A DNA stretch of 64,000 nucleotides from Embleya hyalina (GCF_003967355.1 NZ_BIFH01000029.1:182759-246758), one strand, 5' to 3'; shown: positions 25,884 through 36,040, numbered from the stretch's first letter. Notes: generated by a model from the letters alone, not told the origin. Translations and numbers: made by a program.

Positions 25884-28379
25884 TCAGTCGCCCGCGTGCT
25901 CCACCACCCGGCTCCACTCGTCGAGGAGTTCGTCCGCGGCGGCGTCGTCAGGACCCTCGGCCCACACGTGCGTGACCGCCTCCGCCGGGTCCGGCAGCAC
26001 CAGCGCCCAGCGGCCGTCGGTCTCCACCACGCGCACGCCGTCGGTGGTGTCGATCTCCCGCTCGCCCGCGGCCTCGACCACGCGGCGCATCACCATGCCC
26101 TTGGCCGCCCACGGCGTGGCCACGTCCCGCCGGCGCACGTGTGCGCGCGGGATGCGCGCGTCGATCTGGCTCAGCGTCAGCTGGGTGCGCGCGACCAGGC
26201 CGATCAGCCGGACGAACGCGGCGGTGCCGTCGAAGACGGTGCTGAACTCGGGGATGACGAACCCGCCGCGCCCGTCGCCGCCGAAGATCGTGTCGTCGGA
26301 CTGGGCGACCCGCGCCAGGTCGTCGGGCGAGGTGGTGGTCCACTGCACCTGGACGCCGTGATAGGCCGCGACCTGCTCGGCGATCCGGGTCGTGGTCACC
26401 GGCAGCGCGATCTTGCCGCCGCCGCGCTCCGCCGCCACGCAGTCGAGCAGTACGAGCAGCGCGCGGTGGTCGTCGATGATCCGGCCGCGCTCGTCCACCA
26501 GCGACATGCGCTCGCCGACCGGGTCGAAGCGCACGCCGAAGCCGGACTTCGAGGAGGCCACGATCTCGCCGAGCCGCAGCAGCCCCTCGTGCCGCTCGTC
26601 GGCGGTCTCGGTGGGCCGGGCGTCGTCGAGCCCGGAGTTGACGGTGAGCGCGTCGATGCCCAGCCGGCCCAGGATGCTGGGCAGCAGCAGGGCGGCGTTG
26701 CCGTGCGCGGCGTCCACCACCACCTTGAGCCCGGACTCGGGCACCCCGGTGATGTCCAGGGCCTTCAGCAGCGACCCGGAGTAGCTGTCGAACGGCCGCG
26801 CGGGGAAGGTGAGTTCGCCGATCTCGCCGGGGAAGGCCCGGCGGTACTCCTGGCGCGAGAAGACCCGGTCGAGCTTGCGCTGCGCGGCCTGGGAGAGGTC
26901 CGCTCCGCGCTCGTCGAAGAACATGATGTCCACCGAGTCCGGCACCCCGGGCGTGGTCCGGATCATGATCCCGCCGGCCGAGCCGCGCGCGGTCTCCTGA
27001 CGGGCCACCGGCATCGGCACGTTCTCCAGGTCGCGCACGTTGATCGCGCTGGCCTGGAGCGCGGAGATCACCGCCCGCTTGAGCGCCCGGGCACCGCGCG
27101 AGTGGTCGCGCGCGGTGGTGACGGTGGCGCCCTTCTTGAGGGTGGTGGCATAGGCGCCGGCCAGCCGGACGGCGAGTTCGGGGGTGATCTCGACGTTGAG
27201 GATGCCGGAGACCCCGCGCGGGCCGAACAGGTACTTCTGGCCGCGCGACTCCCAGATCACCGAGGTGTTGACGACCGCGCCGGCCTCGATCGTCTTGAAC
27301 GGGTAGATCCGCACATCGCCGGCGACCAGCGACTCCTCCTCGATCAGGCACTCGTCGCCGATGACCGCGCCCTCCTCGATCCGGGCGGCGCGCATCACGT
27401 CGGTGTTCTTGCCGATCACACAGCCGCGCAGATTGGTCTGCGGGCCGATGTAGACGTTGTCGTGCACCACCGCCTTATGCAGGAAGGCGCCGCGCTTGAC
27501 CACCACGTTGGAGCCGAGCACGGTGTGCTCGCGCAGTTCCACGCCGCCCTCGACCTTGGCGTAGTCGCCGACGTAGAGCGGGCCCTTGAGGATCGCCTCG
27601 CGGTCCACCTCGGCGCCCTCGGCGACCCACACGCCCGGGGACAGCTCGAAGCCGTCGATGTCCACGTCGACCTTGCCGGTGAGCACGTCGGCCTGGGCCT
27701 TGAGGTAGCTCTCGTGGGTACCGACGTCCTCCCAATAACCCTCGGCGACATAGCCGTAGATCGGCTTGCCCTCCTTGAGCAGTTTGGGGAACACGTCGCC
27801 CGACCAGTCCACCGACACACCCGCGGCGACGTAGTCGAAGACCTCGGGTTCCATCACGTAGATGCCGGTGTTGACGGTGTCCGAGAAGACCTGACCCCAG
27901 GTCGGCTTCTCCAGGAACCGGTCCACCCGGCCCTCGTCGTCGATGATCGTGATGCCGAATTCGAGGGGGTCGGGCACCCGGGTCAGACAGACGGTGACCA
28001 GGGCCCCCTTGGCCCGGTGGTACTCGACCAGTGCCGTGAGGTCGAAGTCGGTGAGTGCGTCGCCGGAGATGACCAGGAACGTGTCGTCCTTGAGCGCCTC
28101 CTCGGCGTTCTTGACGCTGCCCGCGGTACCGAGCGGGGTCTCCTCGTTCGCGTACGTCAGGTTCATGCCGAGTTCTTCGCCGTCGCCGAAGTAGTTGCGT
28201 ACGAGCGACGCGAGGAACTGGACGGTGACGACGGTGTCGGAAAGCCCGTGGCGCTTGAGGAGCCGTAGCACGTGCTCCATGATCGGTCGGTTGACCACCG
28301 GCAGCAGCGGCTTGGGCATGCTGGAGGTCATCGGGCGCAGGCGGGTGCCTTCGCCTCCGGCCATGACGACGGCCTTCAT
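25884..28379 (-). CDS. Mannose-1-phosphate guanylyltransferase with degenerate phosphomannomutase-like domain
   Basis: 831 aa; ribosome site AGGAGGACGAG. Domain 1 (1-235) is a nucleotidyltransferase with [13 protein letters not shown] (6-18) and the [12 protein letters not shown] segment, plus LEKPTWGQ. Domain 2 (about 250-385) is a left-handed beta-helix of hexapeptide repeats. Domain 3 (about 395-831) has the alpha-D-phosphohexomutase fold, but the three signature loops are altered: the phosphoserine loop position reads [14 protein letters not shown] (470-483) with no SHNP, the metal loop DGDxDR reads DPVGER (619-624), and the sugar loop GGExSGH reads GGDGRGGF. So only the GDP-mannose (or another NDP-sugar) pyrophosphorylase half is likely active; the rest is probably regulatory. 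Feeds mannosylation by the nearby glycosyltransferases (inference). Confidence 0.92.
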   Translation of the reverse strand: MKAVVMAGGEGTRLRPMTSSMPKPLLPVVNRPIMEHVLRLLKRHGLSDTVVTVQFLASLVRNYFGDGEELGMNLTYANEETPLGTAGSVKNAEEALKDDTFLVISGDALTDFDLTALVEYHRAKGALVTVCLTRVPDPLEFGITIIDDEGRVDRFLEKPTWGQVFSDTVNTGIYVMEPEVFDYVAAGVSVDWSGDVFPKLLKEGKPIYGYVAEGYWEDVGTHESYLKAQADVLTGKVDVDIDGFELSPGVWVAEGAEVDREAILKGPLYVGDYAKVEGGVELREHTVLGSNVVVKRGAFLHKAVVHDNVYIGPQTNLRGCVIGKNTDVMRAARIEEGAVIGDECLIEEESLVAGDVRIYPFKTIEAGAVVNTSVIWESRGQKYLFGPRGVSGILNVEITPELAVRLAGAYATTLKKGATVTTARDHSRGARALKRAVISALQASAINVRDLENVPMPVARQETARGSAGGIMIRTTPGVPDSVDIMFFDERGADLSQAAQRKLDRVFSRQEYRRAFPGEIGELTFPARPFDSYSGSLLKALDITGVPESGLKVVVDAAHGNAALLLPSILGRLGIDALTVNSGLDDARPTETADERHEGLLRLGEIVASSKSGFGVRFDPVGERMSLVDERGRIIDDHRALLVLLDCVAAERGGGKIALPVTTTRIAEQVAAYHGVQVQWTTTSPDDLARVAQSDDTIFGGDGRGGFVIPEFSTVFDGTAAFVRLIGLVARTQLTLSQIDARIPRAHVRRRDVATPWAAKGMVMRRVVEAAGEREIDTTDGVRVVETDGRWALVLPDPAEAVTHVWAEGPDDAAADELLDEWSRVVEHAGD

Positions 28380-28491
28380 CGGTCTCGTCCTCCTATCGCG
28401 TCACACCACCCGCACCCACGGCTGAATTGCCGGGGCCGGGTGGCGTGGCTTGAGTATCTCGTGATCGCCGCGTTGTCCGGCGATCCCTTCG

Positions 28492-29148
28492 CTACCCGGC
28501 GGTCGCTGTGCGACTCGCCTTGTCCGCGGCCACGAGCCGTTTGGCCTGGGCTGCGTAGAGGACTCCTGCCCACCAGTACAGCGCGGTACCCCACCACGCG
28601 AACGCCCATCCGAAGATCGCGGCGAGAGTTGCGACACGTCCGGTGCCGTCGCTGAGCAGCAGGAGCGGGAAGGCGTACATGAGATTGAAGGTCGCGGCCT
28701 TGCCGACGAAGCTGACCGAGAGCGCGCCGTAGCGGTGCCGGCGCAGGATCAACAGCACCACGCCCATGAACAACTCGCGACCCAGGATGATCGCGGTCAG
28801 CCAGATCGGCAGGATCTCGCGCCAGGTCAGGCCGACCAGGGTGGCGAGGATGTAGAGCCGGTCGGCGGCCGGGTCCAGGATCGCGCCGACCTTGCTGACC
28901 TGGTTCCAGCGGCGGGCCAGTTTGCCGTCGAGGTAGTCGCTGATCCCGCTGAGCATGAGCAGCGCGAGTGCCCACAGGTCGTGTTTGGGGCCGCCGAACT
29001 CGGGCGCCAGGATGAGCCACAGGAAGACCGGGACACCGAGCAGGCGGGCGAAGCTGAGCAGGTTGGGGATCGTCACGATCCGGTCGCTGGGAGCGTCGAC
29101 GCCGCCTTCCCGGGTAGGCGGCGACGCCGCGTCCACGTGGGCGTCCAC
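28492..29148 (-). CDS. pgsA: CDP-alcohol phosphatidyltransferase (PgsA-like)
   Basis: 218 aa membrane enzyme. The family signature D-x2-D-G-x2-A-R-x8-G-x3-D-x3-D is complete in SDYLDGKLARRWNQVSKVGAILDPAADR (about 68-95). N-terminus TIPNLLSFARLLGVPVFLWL is typical. Transfers a phosphatidyl group from CDP-diacylglycerol to glycerol-3-phosphate or inositol phosphate in the membrane. Its location at the head of the DUF881-gcvH block matches pgsA2 (Rv1822) of M. tuberculosis, whose exact substrate is also uncertain. Stands 110 bp upstream of the mannose-1-phosphate guanylyltransferase gene on the same strand. Confidence 0.9.
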   Translation of the reverse strand: MDAHVDAASPPTREGGVDAPSDRIVTIPNLLSFARLLGVPVFLWLILAPEFGGPKHDLWALALLMLSGISDYLDGKLARRWNQVSKVGAILDPAADRLYILATLVGLTWREILPIWLTAIILGRELFMGVVLLILRRHRYGALSVSFVGKAATFNLMYAFPLLLLSDGTGRVATLAAIFGWAFAWWGTALYWWAGVLYAAQAKRLVAADKASRTATAG

Positions 29149-29211
29149 GGGTCCTCTGCTTTCTGCCGGTGGGTCTTCGTTCGAGGTCAGCCTATGTCGC
29201 GCCGGACGGGC

Positions 29212-30678
29212 TCAGCGACGCCCGGAGCCGCCGGAGACCGGGTCCGGGGCGGGACTCTCGGGCGTGGCGGTCTCGGCCGCGCCCTCGCCGGCGCTCGCGG
29301 TCGCGGCGCTCTCGGCGGCGGGTGCGGCGAGCGTCGGCAACGCGGTGCGATCGCGCAGGATGTGCAGGACCAGGATCAGCGTGAGCACGATGCCGGCGAT
29401 CAGGTAGCCGTTGCCGATCACGAACTCGATCGGCGTCCAGTGCCGTTCCTGGTTGTGGTCCCGGGGGGCGAGCCAGATCAGGCCCCAGGGCTGGAGCGTC
29501 TGCCCGCCGTCCCAGTGCCCGTTCACGTTCAGTCGCAGGGGCCATGTGGCGAAGAACGCGAAGAAGGTGCCGGTGAGCCACCACCACAGCGGTCTCGCCC
29601 GGGTCAGCGCGGTGTGCGTGAGCAGGACGAACACGGGCACCACCCACACCCAGTGGTGCGACCACGAGATGGGTGAGACGAACAGCGACAGACCGCCGGT
29701 GATCACCACGCCGACCAGTTCGTTGCCGTACAGCGAGGCGCGCGCGGCGGCCAGCAGGCCGAGCGCCCCGATGACCAGGCAGAGCAGGAGCCACAGCCCC
29801 TTGGCCGCCCCGCCGTCGCCGAGCATCCGGGTGAACATGCCCTGCACGGACTGGTTGTTGAGGGTGCCGACGCTGAGCTTGGAATTGACCTTGCCGCTGA
29901 TCGACACCAGGTGCGCCCAGTAGTACGCGGACGCCGACGGCGCGGTGACCAGGCCCACCAGGACGGTGCCGACGAACGCGCCGGAGGCCACCGCGGCGGC
30001 CCGGAACCGGCGGGTGATCAGCAGGTACACGACGAAGATCGCGGGGGTGAGCTTGAGGCCGGCCGCGACGCCGACCCCGATGCCCTTGTAGCGGCGGTCG
30101 TCGGGCAGCGCCAGGTCGAGCACGATCAGCGCCAGGAGCAGCAGGTTGATCTGCCCCCACACCAGCGTCCATTCCACCGGCTCCAGCCACAGGACCACCG
30201 CGAACGTGGCCGCGCTGATCCCGAGTCGGCCCAGGCCGCGGCGGTAGCCGAGCATCCCCCACGAGGCCCAGACCACGGCGAACAGCGACAGCAGGTTGAC
30301 GACCGCCATGAACCACTTGAGGCCGGCGAAGCCCAGCGGCAGCAGGATGTAGAAGAGCAGCCCCGAGAACGGCGGGTAGATGAACGGCAGTTTGTCGCTC
30401 CACTTGCCGTAGTTCTCGGTGTAGATGTCGTCGCCGTCGCGGAACGCGTGCGCGGCTTCGTGGTAGACGCTCAGGTCGAGCATGTGCCACATGTCGCGGC
30501 TGCCGAGGGAGGTCCACAGCGCCCACAGGCCGAGCGAGAGCACCATCAGGGCGCCGCCGACGAGCGCGACGCGTCCCGGCCGACGGGGTTCCCGGCTGTG
30601 CTCGTGCCCGAACGGGACGCGGGGCGCGAGCGTCAACAACTCGCGGCAGGAGGTGACGAGCACGCGGGGCAAGGACAT
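29212..30678 (-). CDS. GT87-type polyprenol-phosphate-dependent membrane mannosyltransferase
   Basis: 488 aa from ATG 30676-30678; a GTG six codons earlier (30696) is possible. About ten to twelve membrane helices; after the first helix comes the conserved DLSVYHEAAHAFRDGDDIYTENYGK, where the Asp is the presumed catalytic acid of GT-C enzymes, and later LKLTPAIFVVYLL and PISWSHHWVWVVPVF, both hallmarks of the PimE/GT87 family. Uses polyprenyl-phospho-mannose outside the membrane to extend lipid-linked mannans. The C-terminal 60 residues are Ala/Glu/Pro-rich cytoplasmic tail. A second member follows upstream in the same orientation. Confidence 0.87.
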   Translation of the reverse strand: MSLPRVLVTSCRELLTLAPRVPFGHEHSREPRRPGRVALVGGALMVLSLGLWALWTSLGSRDMWHMLDLSVYHEAAHAFRDGDDIYTENYGKWSDKLPFIYPPFSGLLFYILLPLGFAGLKWFMAVVNLLSLFAVVWASWGMLGYRRGLGRLGISAATFAVVLWLEPVEWTLVWGQINLLLLALIVLDLALPDDRRYKGIGVGVAAGLKLTPAIFVVYLLITRRFRAAAVASGAFVGTVLVGLVTAPSASAYYWAHLVSISGKVNSKLSVGTLNNQSVQGMFTRMLGDGGAAKGLWLLLCLVIGALGLLAAARASLYGNELVGVVITGGLSLFVSPISWSHHWVWVVPVFVLLTHTALTRARPLWWWLTGTFFAFFATWPLRLNVNGHWDGGQTLQPWGLIWLAPRDHNQERHWTPIEFVIGNGYLIAGIVLTLILVLHILRDRTALPTLAAPAAESAATASAGEGAAETATPESPAPDPVSGGSGRR

Positions 30679-30827
30679 GTCGGTCGGGGACTCCACAACT
30701 GCACGGTTCAATGGGCGCCAGGCCGGGTGGCGCCGGGTCAGGATATCCACACGGTCGAAACGGCCCGGCGTCCAGTGCCGCGGACGGGAACCGCGGACCG
30801 TGACCCCGCGTCCGTCCCGGACGGGGG

Positions 30828-32186
30828 CTACACCCCGGCCGGGGTGGGCGTGGAACTCCCCGGGGACGGTCGGCCCACCGGTTCCGGCGGATCGAGCGTA
30901 ACGGCTTCCACCGACCTGCTCGCGCACTTTCGCCGGCTCGCGACCGGACCCGCCGCGATCGTGATCAGCGCGGCCAGCCCGGCGAGAGTGTACGCGTCGG
31001 CCAGCACCAGGTCCCATCCGGCGAGCCGCAGTTCGCGGCCGTCGCGGTAGGGCACCTGCCAGATCAGCCCGGTCGGCACCGGCACCGGCAGTTCCACCCG
31101 CCGTCCCGGCAGCGCGGCGGTGAGCGCGACCAGGGCGAGCGCGGCGATCCCGGCCCGGATCCGGAACGGACCGGCCCGCCGGGCCGCGTCGACCAGGAGC
31201 ACACCTGCGGGCACGATCCACACCCAGTGGTGGGTCCACGAGATCGGCGACACCAGCAGTCCGGTCAGCGCGGTGACGCACAGTCCGGCCAGGTCGCGGC
31301 GCGGGTCGTGGGGTCGGCCCCGGCCGATCACCGCGGCCAGGGCGAGGCCGCCGACGCCGACCACGCCCGCGATCGCGAACCACAGCGGGCCCGGCGGGGG
31401 CGCCTCGTGGGTGAGGCGGATCAGTATCCCGCGCAGCGACTGGTTGCCCGGGATCTGGACCGGGCCGACCCGGGTGTCGTCGAAGAACAGGCCGCCCCAG
31501 TAGCGCAGCGACTCGCGCGGCAGCACGGCGAAGGCGACGAACAGCCCGGCCCCGAGCGCGAGGACGGCGTTGCGCCCCTCGCGCACCCGGCCGGTCAGGA
31601 ACAGGTAGGGGATCAGGATCGCCGGGGTGAGCTTGAGCCCGGCCGCCAGGCCCACCCCGCAGCCGCGCAGCCGGGCGCCGGGGGCCCGGGAGAGGTCGGC
31701 CAGGATCAGCACCAGCAGGAGCAGGTTGATCTGGCCGAACCGCAGCGTCTCCTGGACGGGTTCGCTCCACAGCAGGACGGCGGCGGTGATCGCCGCCGCC
31801 GGCAGTCGGCGCGGGCGGCGCACGCCGACCATGCCCCAGGCCAGGTGCGCGGCCAGGGTGAGCAGCGCGAGGTTGCCCGCGACCGACACCCAGCGCAGCA
31901 CGCCCCACGGCACCCAGGCCAGCGGGGTGAACAGCAGCGCGGCGCACGGGGTGTAGGTGAACGGCAGGTGCGCCATCCCGACCGACATCGAGTAGAGCCG
32001 CCCTCGACCGTCCAGGATGGCCCGCCCGCCGGCCTGGTAGACCCGCAGGTCGCCGAGCCACCACATGGTCGCCGGTCGGGTCAGCGCGAGCGCGACGTAG
32101 GCGGTGACCGACCCCGCGATCAGGGTCGCGGCCAGCACCGGGAGACGTCCGAGGAAGCGCTGGGTGCGACGTGACGTCTCGGGCAT
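30828..32186 (-). CDS. Second GT87-type membrane glycosyltransferase
   Basis: 452 aa from ATG 32184-32186. Same architecture as its neighbour: DLRVYQAGGRAILDGRGRLY after the first helix, FTYTPCAALLFTPLAWVPW, GLKLTPAILIPYLFLTG and PISWTHHWVWIVPAGVLL. The two proteins are clearly paralogous but well diverged, so this is an old duplication rather than a recent one. Acceptor unknown. Together with the guanylyltransferase 3 kb away it suggests a local set for lipid-linked mannose chemistry. The carboxyl end is basic and Pro-rich. Confidence 0.87.
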   Translation of the reverse strand: MPETSRRTQRFLGRLPVLAATLIAGSVTAYVALALTRPATMWWLGDLRVYQAGGRAILDGRGRLYSMSVGMAHLPFTYTPCAALLFTPLAWVPWGVLRWVSVAGNLALLTLAAHLAWGMVGVRRPRRLPAAAITAAVLLWSEPVQETLRFGQINLLLLVLILADLSRAPGARLRGCGVGLAAGLKLTPAILIPYLFLTGRVREGRNAVLALGAGLFVAFAVLPRESLRYWGGLFFDDTRVGPVQIPGNQSLRGILIRLTHEAPPPGPLWFAIAGVVGVGGLALAAVIGRGRPHDPRRDLAGLCVTALTGLLVSPISWTHHWVWIVPAGVLLVDAARRAGPFRIRAGIAALALVALTAALPGRRVELPVPVPTGLIWQVPYRDGRELRLAGWDLVLADAYTLAGLAALITIAAGPVASRRKCASRSVEAVTLDPPEPVGRPSPGSSTPTPAGV

Positions 32187-32321
32187 GCACCTGATCGTGC
32201 CACCGCCGACGCCCGTTTGCGCCACACTGCTCCGTGCGCGTCACAGTGTTGTGTTCATCGGATGTTCCGGGCTGTTCCGAACCGATCCGGCCGATTCCAC
32301 CGCCTACGTCCGCTTCTCGAC

Positions 32322-34367
32322 CTACTTGTCTCCGGGCTTGTCCTCCGGCTTGTCGGCCGGCTTGTCGGCCTGCCTGCTCTCCTGCGCCCGGGCCCGCGAG
32401 CGGCCCACCTCGGCGTAGAAGCGCAGCACCTCGAGGTCGTCGACGGAGCCGGGGTTGACCGCGTCCTCCAGGGCACGTCCCTGGAGCAGCTTCTTCACCG
32501 GGATCTCGATCCGCTTCCCGGTGAGGGTGTGCGGCACGCCCGGCGCGGCGATGATCTCGTCCGGCACGTGCCGGGGTGAGACCTCCTCGCGGATCACCGT
32601 GCGGATCCGGGCCTGGAGCGCCTCGTCGAGCGTGTGGCCGGGCGCGGGGACCACGAACAGCGGCATCCAGTAGCCGCCGTCGGGCAGTTCCAGGCCCACC
32701 ACCAGCGACTCGCGCACCTCGGGGAGGCGTTCGACGGCCTCGTAGATGTCGCTCGACCCCATCCGCACGCCCTGCCGGTTCAGCGTCGAGTCGGAGCGGC
32801 CGTGCACCACGACCGTGCCGCGCTCGGTGAGCGTGATCCAGTCGCCGTGCCGCCACACGCCCGGGTAGGTGTCGAAGTAGCTGGCCCGGTAGCGCGCGTC
32901 GTCGGGGTCGTTCCAGAAGTGGATCGGCATCGAGGGCATCGGCTGGGTGATCACCAGCTCGCCGACCTCGTCGACCACCGGCCGACCCTGCTCGTCCCAC
33001 GCCTCGACCGCGCAGCCCAGGGCCCGGCACTGGATCTCGCCGAGGTACACCGGCAGGTCGGGGCTGCCGCCGACGAAGGCGCTGCACACGTCGGTGCCAC
33101 CGCTGACCGAGGCCAGCCACGTGTCGGCGCCCACCGCGTCGTAGACCCAGCGGAAACCGTCGGGCGGGAGCGGCGAGCCGGTGGTGCCCAGCGCCCGCAC
33201 CCGGCTCAGGTCGTGCGAGGCGCGCGGGGTCAGCCCCTTCTTGCGGCAGGCCATCACGTAGGCGGCGGAGGTGCCGAACCAGGTCACCTCGGCCCGCTCC
33301 ACCACGGTCCACTGGGCCTCGGGGCCCGGGTAGCCGGGGCTGCCGTCGTAGAGCACGATCGTGCTGCCCGCGAGCAGGCCGCCGACCAGCATGTTCCACA
33401 TCATCCAGCCGGTGGAGGTGTACCAGAAGAAGCGGTCGCTCGGGCCCAGGTCGAGCTGGAACGCGGCCTGCTTGAGGTGTTCGAGCACGATCCCGCCGTG
33501 GCCCTGGACGATCGCCTTGGGCAGGCCGGTGGTGCCGGACGAGTACAGGATCCACAGCGGGTGGTCGAAGCCGACCGACTCGAAGTCGAGCCCGTCGGCG
33601 GGCAGGTCGCGCCCGATCACCTCGGCCCACGGCAGCACGTCGGCGGGCGTCGGCTCGTCCAGCAGCGGCACATGCAACACGTGTCGCACGGTCGGCAGGC
33701 CCTCGCGCAGTTCGGCGACCACGTCGGCGCGGCGGACCTCCTTGCCGCCGTAGCGGTAGCCGTCCACCGCGAGCAGCACCACCGGCTCGATCTGCTGGAA
33801 CCGGTCGAGCACGCTGCGCGCGCCGAAGTCGGGCGCGCAGGCCGACCACACCGCGCCGATCGAGGCGCAGGCGAGCAGCCCGATCACCGCGTGCGGGGTG
33901 TTCGGCACGTAGGCCGCGACCCGGTCGCCGGGGCGCACGCCCAGCTCGCGCAGGGTGGCCGCGCAGGACGCCACCTGGCGGCGCAGCTCGACCCAGGAGA
34001 TCTCGCGCGGGGTCAGCTCCTCGTCCAGGTGGACGATGGCGGGGCGCTCGGGGTCGCCGTCGTCCGCGTGTCGCAGCACCTGCTGCGCGTAGTTCAGCCG
34101 GGCGTTCGGGAACCAGCGGGCACCGGGCATGGTCCGGTCCGCCAGCACCACCTCACGATCGCCCAGGTCGAGGTCGAACCAGTCGCACAGCGAGGCCCAG
34201 AACGCCTCGGGTTCGGTGGTCGACCATTCCCACAATCGGGCGTAGTCCTCGGCGTGGACGCCGCGCTCGGCGGCGAGCCATGCGCGATAGCGGGTGACCG
34301 CGGCCGCGGCGACCCGCTCGGCCGACGGCTGCCACAGCAGCTCGGCCCGCTCGCTCGATTCCGTCAT
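32322..34367 (-). CDS. Acetoacetate-CoA ligase
   Basis: 681 aa from ATG 34365-34367 with GGAGGGGG eight bases upstream. ANL superfamily adenylating enzyme: N-terminal ACAS region with FWASLCDWFDLDL and ARWFPNARLNYAQ, core P-loop YSSGTTGLPKA, then GDWITLTERGTVVVHGRSDSTLNRQGVRMG with the hinge, and the C-terminal lysine in TLTGKRIEIPVKK. The close match to acetoacetyl-CoA synthetase rather than acetyl-CoA synthetase is indicated by WFGTSAAYVMACRKKG. Activates acetoacetate for ketone body use or polyketide and butyrate metabolism. The tail is a run of (A/E/G)DKP repeats. Divergent from the AurF-like gene. Confidence 0.93.
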   Translation of the reverse strand: MTESSERAELLWQPSAERVAAAAVTRYRAWLAAERGVHAEDYARLWEWSTTEPEAFWASLCDWFDLDLGDREVVLADRTMPGARWFPNARLNYAQQVLRHADDGDPERPAIVHLDEELTPREISWVELRRQVASCAATLRELGVRPGDRVAAYVPNTPHAVIGLLACASIGAVWSACAPDFGARSVLDRFQQIEPVVLLAVDGYRYGGKEVRRADVVAELREGLPTVRHVLHVPLLDEPTPADVLPWAEVIGRDLPADGLDFESVGFDHPLWILYSSGTTGLPKAIVQGHGGIVLEHLKQAAFQLDLGPSDRFFWYTSTGWMMWNMLVGGLLAGSTIVLYDGSPGYPGPEAQWTVVERAEVTWFGTSAAYVMACRKKGLTPRASHDLSRVRALGTTGSPLPPDGFRWVYDAVGADTWLASVSGGTDVCSAFVGGSPDLPVYLGEIQCRALGCAVEAWDEQGRPVVDEVGELVITQPMPSMPIHFWNDPDDARYRASYFDTYPGVWRHGDWITLTERGTVVVHGRSDSTLNRQGVRMGSSDIYEAVERLPEVRESLVVGLELPDGGYWMPLFVVPAPGHTLDEALQARIRTVIREEVSPRHVPDEIIAAPGVPHTLTGKRIEIPVKKLLQGRALEDAVNPGSVDDLEVLRFYAEVGRSRARAQESRQADKPADKPEDKPGDK

Positions 34368-34543
34368 CTTTGTTGCCCCCTCCACGCGGTGTGCCCCCCG
34401 ACCCTGCCATCTCGCGCCCGCGCGCGCATCCCCCGGGCGAGTCGGAAAGGATCTTCGGGCGGACTCTGGACGCGGCGGAGTGAACGCGGGATGTTACCGA
34501 CGGGAAACAAGTCCGGCGGCACGTCCGGCGAAGGAGGCCCCGC

Positions 34544-35491
34544 ATGCCCACCCCCCACCCCACCGTCAGCGACTCCGGCACCGACCGCGAACGGGTCGCG
34601 GAACGGCTGCTGACCGCGTCCCACGCGCACGCGTTCGACCCGATCACCGACGTCGACTGGGACGCCCCGCTGGTCGACGGCGCCTACTTCCTGCCCGCGC
34701 ATCGGGTCAGTCTGTACGGCACGCCCCTCTGGGAGCGGATGAGCGAGCGGCAGCGCGTCGACCTGTCCCGGCACGAGGTCGCCTCGATGGCCGGTGTCGG
34801 CATCTGGTTCGAGGTCGTGCTGATGCAACTGCTCATCCGGCACGTCTACGATCGGCCGCTGACCTCGCGGCACGTGCAGTACGCGTTCATGGAGATCGCC
34901 GAGGAGTGCCGGCACTCGACCATGTTCGGCCGGTTGATCGACAAGCTGGAGTGCCCGGAGTACGGACCCGGCCCCTACGCGCACATGGCGGCGCGGGCGC
35001 TGAAGACGTTCGGCTCGGGCGTGCAGGCCTTCGCGATGGCGCTGATCGCCGAGGAGGTCCTGGACACGATGCAGCGCGAGATGATGGCCGACGAGTCGCT
35101 GCAGCCGATCACCCGGCGGACCGCCCGGATCCACGTGGTGGAGGAGGCCCGGCACGTGCGCTACGCGCGCGACGAGGTGGCCCGGGGCGCGCCGCACCTG
35201 TCCCGGGCGGAGCGGGCCATCACCCGGCTGGCCCTGGCCCGGGCCGCGCACATCATCGCCACCCGTCTGGTGCATCCCGGGGTGTACGCGGCGGTGGGTC
35301 TGGATCCGGCCGAGGCGTATCGCACCGCGCGGGCCAATCCGCACCGGCTGGACACGCTCGCCCACTGGTCGCGGCGGCTGATCGTGTTCTACGACGAGCA
35401 GGGTCTGCTCGGCGGGCCGGGCCTGCGACTGTGGCGGGCGTCGGGCCTGATGGGACGTCGGACGCCGTCCCCGGCGGGTCGGGGGGTGTGA
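34544..35491 (+). CDS. AurF-like diiron oxygenase
   Basis: 315 aa helical protein with the ligand set of AurF/p-aminobenzoate N-oxygenase: RHEVASMAG (Glu, His), EIAEECRHS (E-E-x-x-H), EEVLDTMQ and HVVEEARHVRYARDE. These would bind two irons and activate O2. AurF oxidises an aryl amine to a nitro group, but many relatives are uncharacterised and some are membrane-associated hydroxylases. Start ATG 34544 is preceded by GGCGAAGGAGG. Neighbouring CoA-dependent genes suggest a role in degradation rather than biosynthesis; substrate unknown. Confidence 0.88.
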   Translation: MPTPHPTVSDSGTDRERVAERLLTASHAHAFDPITDVDWDAPLVDGAYFLPAHRVSLYGTPLWERMSERQRVDLSRHEVASMAGVGIWFEVVLMQLLIRHVYDRPLTSRHVQYAFMEIAEECRHSTMFGRLIDKLECPEYGPGPYAHMAARALKTFGSGVQAFAMALIAEEVLDTMQREMMADESLQPITRRTARIHVVEEARHVRYARDEVARGAPHLSRAERAITRLALARAAHIIATRLVHPGVYAAVGLDPAEAYRTARANPHRLDTLAHWSRRLIVFYDEQGLLGGPGLRLWRASGLMGRRTPSPAGRGV

Positions 35492-35525
35492 CCGTAAATA
35501 CCCCCGGTCGGGTTGGCGCCCGGAA

Positions 35526-35540
35526 CTGACGATCCGTCAG
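35526..35540. promoter_or_regulatory. CTGACG-ATC-CGTCAG inverted repeat upstream of DUF35/thiolase-fold operon
   Basis: Perfect 6-base arms around ATC, 53 bases before the DUF35 GTG, with TCAGAATG overlapping its right arm as a possible -10. Sites of the form TGACGnnnCGTCA resemble operators of TetR regulators of acyl-CoA and lipid degradation in actinobacteria, as far as I recall. No cognate regulator is adjacent. Confidence 0.45.
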
Positions 35541-35593
35541 AATGTGGTCCGGACACACATCGGACGAGACGGCCAGACGAGTTGGAGGGCCCC

Positions 35594-36040
35594 GTGACGA
35601 AGGACCACAAGCCCGTGGTCCCCGGTTGGTTCACCACGTCCGGGGAGGATTTCTCCCTCCTCGGCACCCGGTGTACCGCCTGTGGGACCGTGTTCTTCCC
35701 GCGCCGGGAGACGTTCTGCGGCAACCCGGCGTGCTCCGGCACCGAGTTCGCCGAGGTGCCGCTGTCCAGGCGCGGCACCGTGTGGTCGTACACGAACGCC
35801 GGCTACCGCCCGCCGGCGCCGTTCGTGTCCGATCCGGACGTCGAGTGGCGGCCGTACACGATCGTCGCGGTGCGTCTGGAGGCCGAGGGCCTGATCGTGC
35901 TCGGCCAGGGCGCGCCCGGGGTGGGCGTGGACGACCTGAAGGTCGGCGACACGGTGGAGATCGTGCCCGGCGTGCTGTACGAGGACGACGAGTACGTGCA
36001 CACCACGTGGAACGTGCGGCCGGTGGAGGTTCGGGCATGA
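35594..36040 (+). CDS. DUF35 zinc-ribbon/OB-fold protein (ChsH2-like partner)
   Basis: 148 aa from GTG 35594, with GGAGGG about six bases upstream. Zinc ribbon cysteines at 27, 30, 42 and 47 (RCTACG, FCGNPACSG), followed by an OB fold that ends WNVRPVEVRA. DUF35 proteins bind acyl-CoA and pair with thiolase-fold enzymes; in steroid degradation a MaoC-DUF35 protein anchors the aldolase Ltp2. Its stop overlaps the next start (ATGA), so the pair is made together. Length is that of a stand-alone DUF35 protein. Confidence 0.93.
   Translation: MTKDHKPVVPGWFTTSGEDFSLLGTRCTACGTVFFPRRETFCGNPACSGTEFAEVPLSRRGTVWSYTNAGYRPPAPFVSDPDVEWRPYTIVAVRLEAEGLIVLGQGAPGVGVDDLKVGDTVEIVPGVLYEDDEYVHTTWNVRPVEVRA

Noticed and set aside
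28376..29020. Minus-strand frames overlapping pgsA
   Set aside because: Frame-shifted Arg/Ala-rich shadows; the CDP-alcohol signature is only in the 28492-29148 frame.
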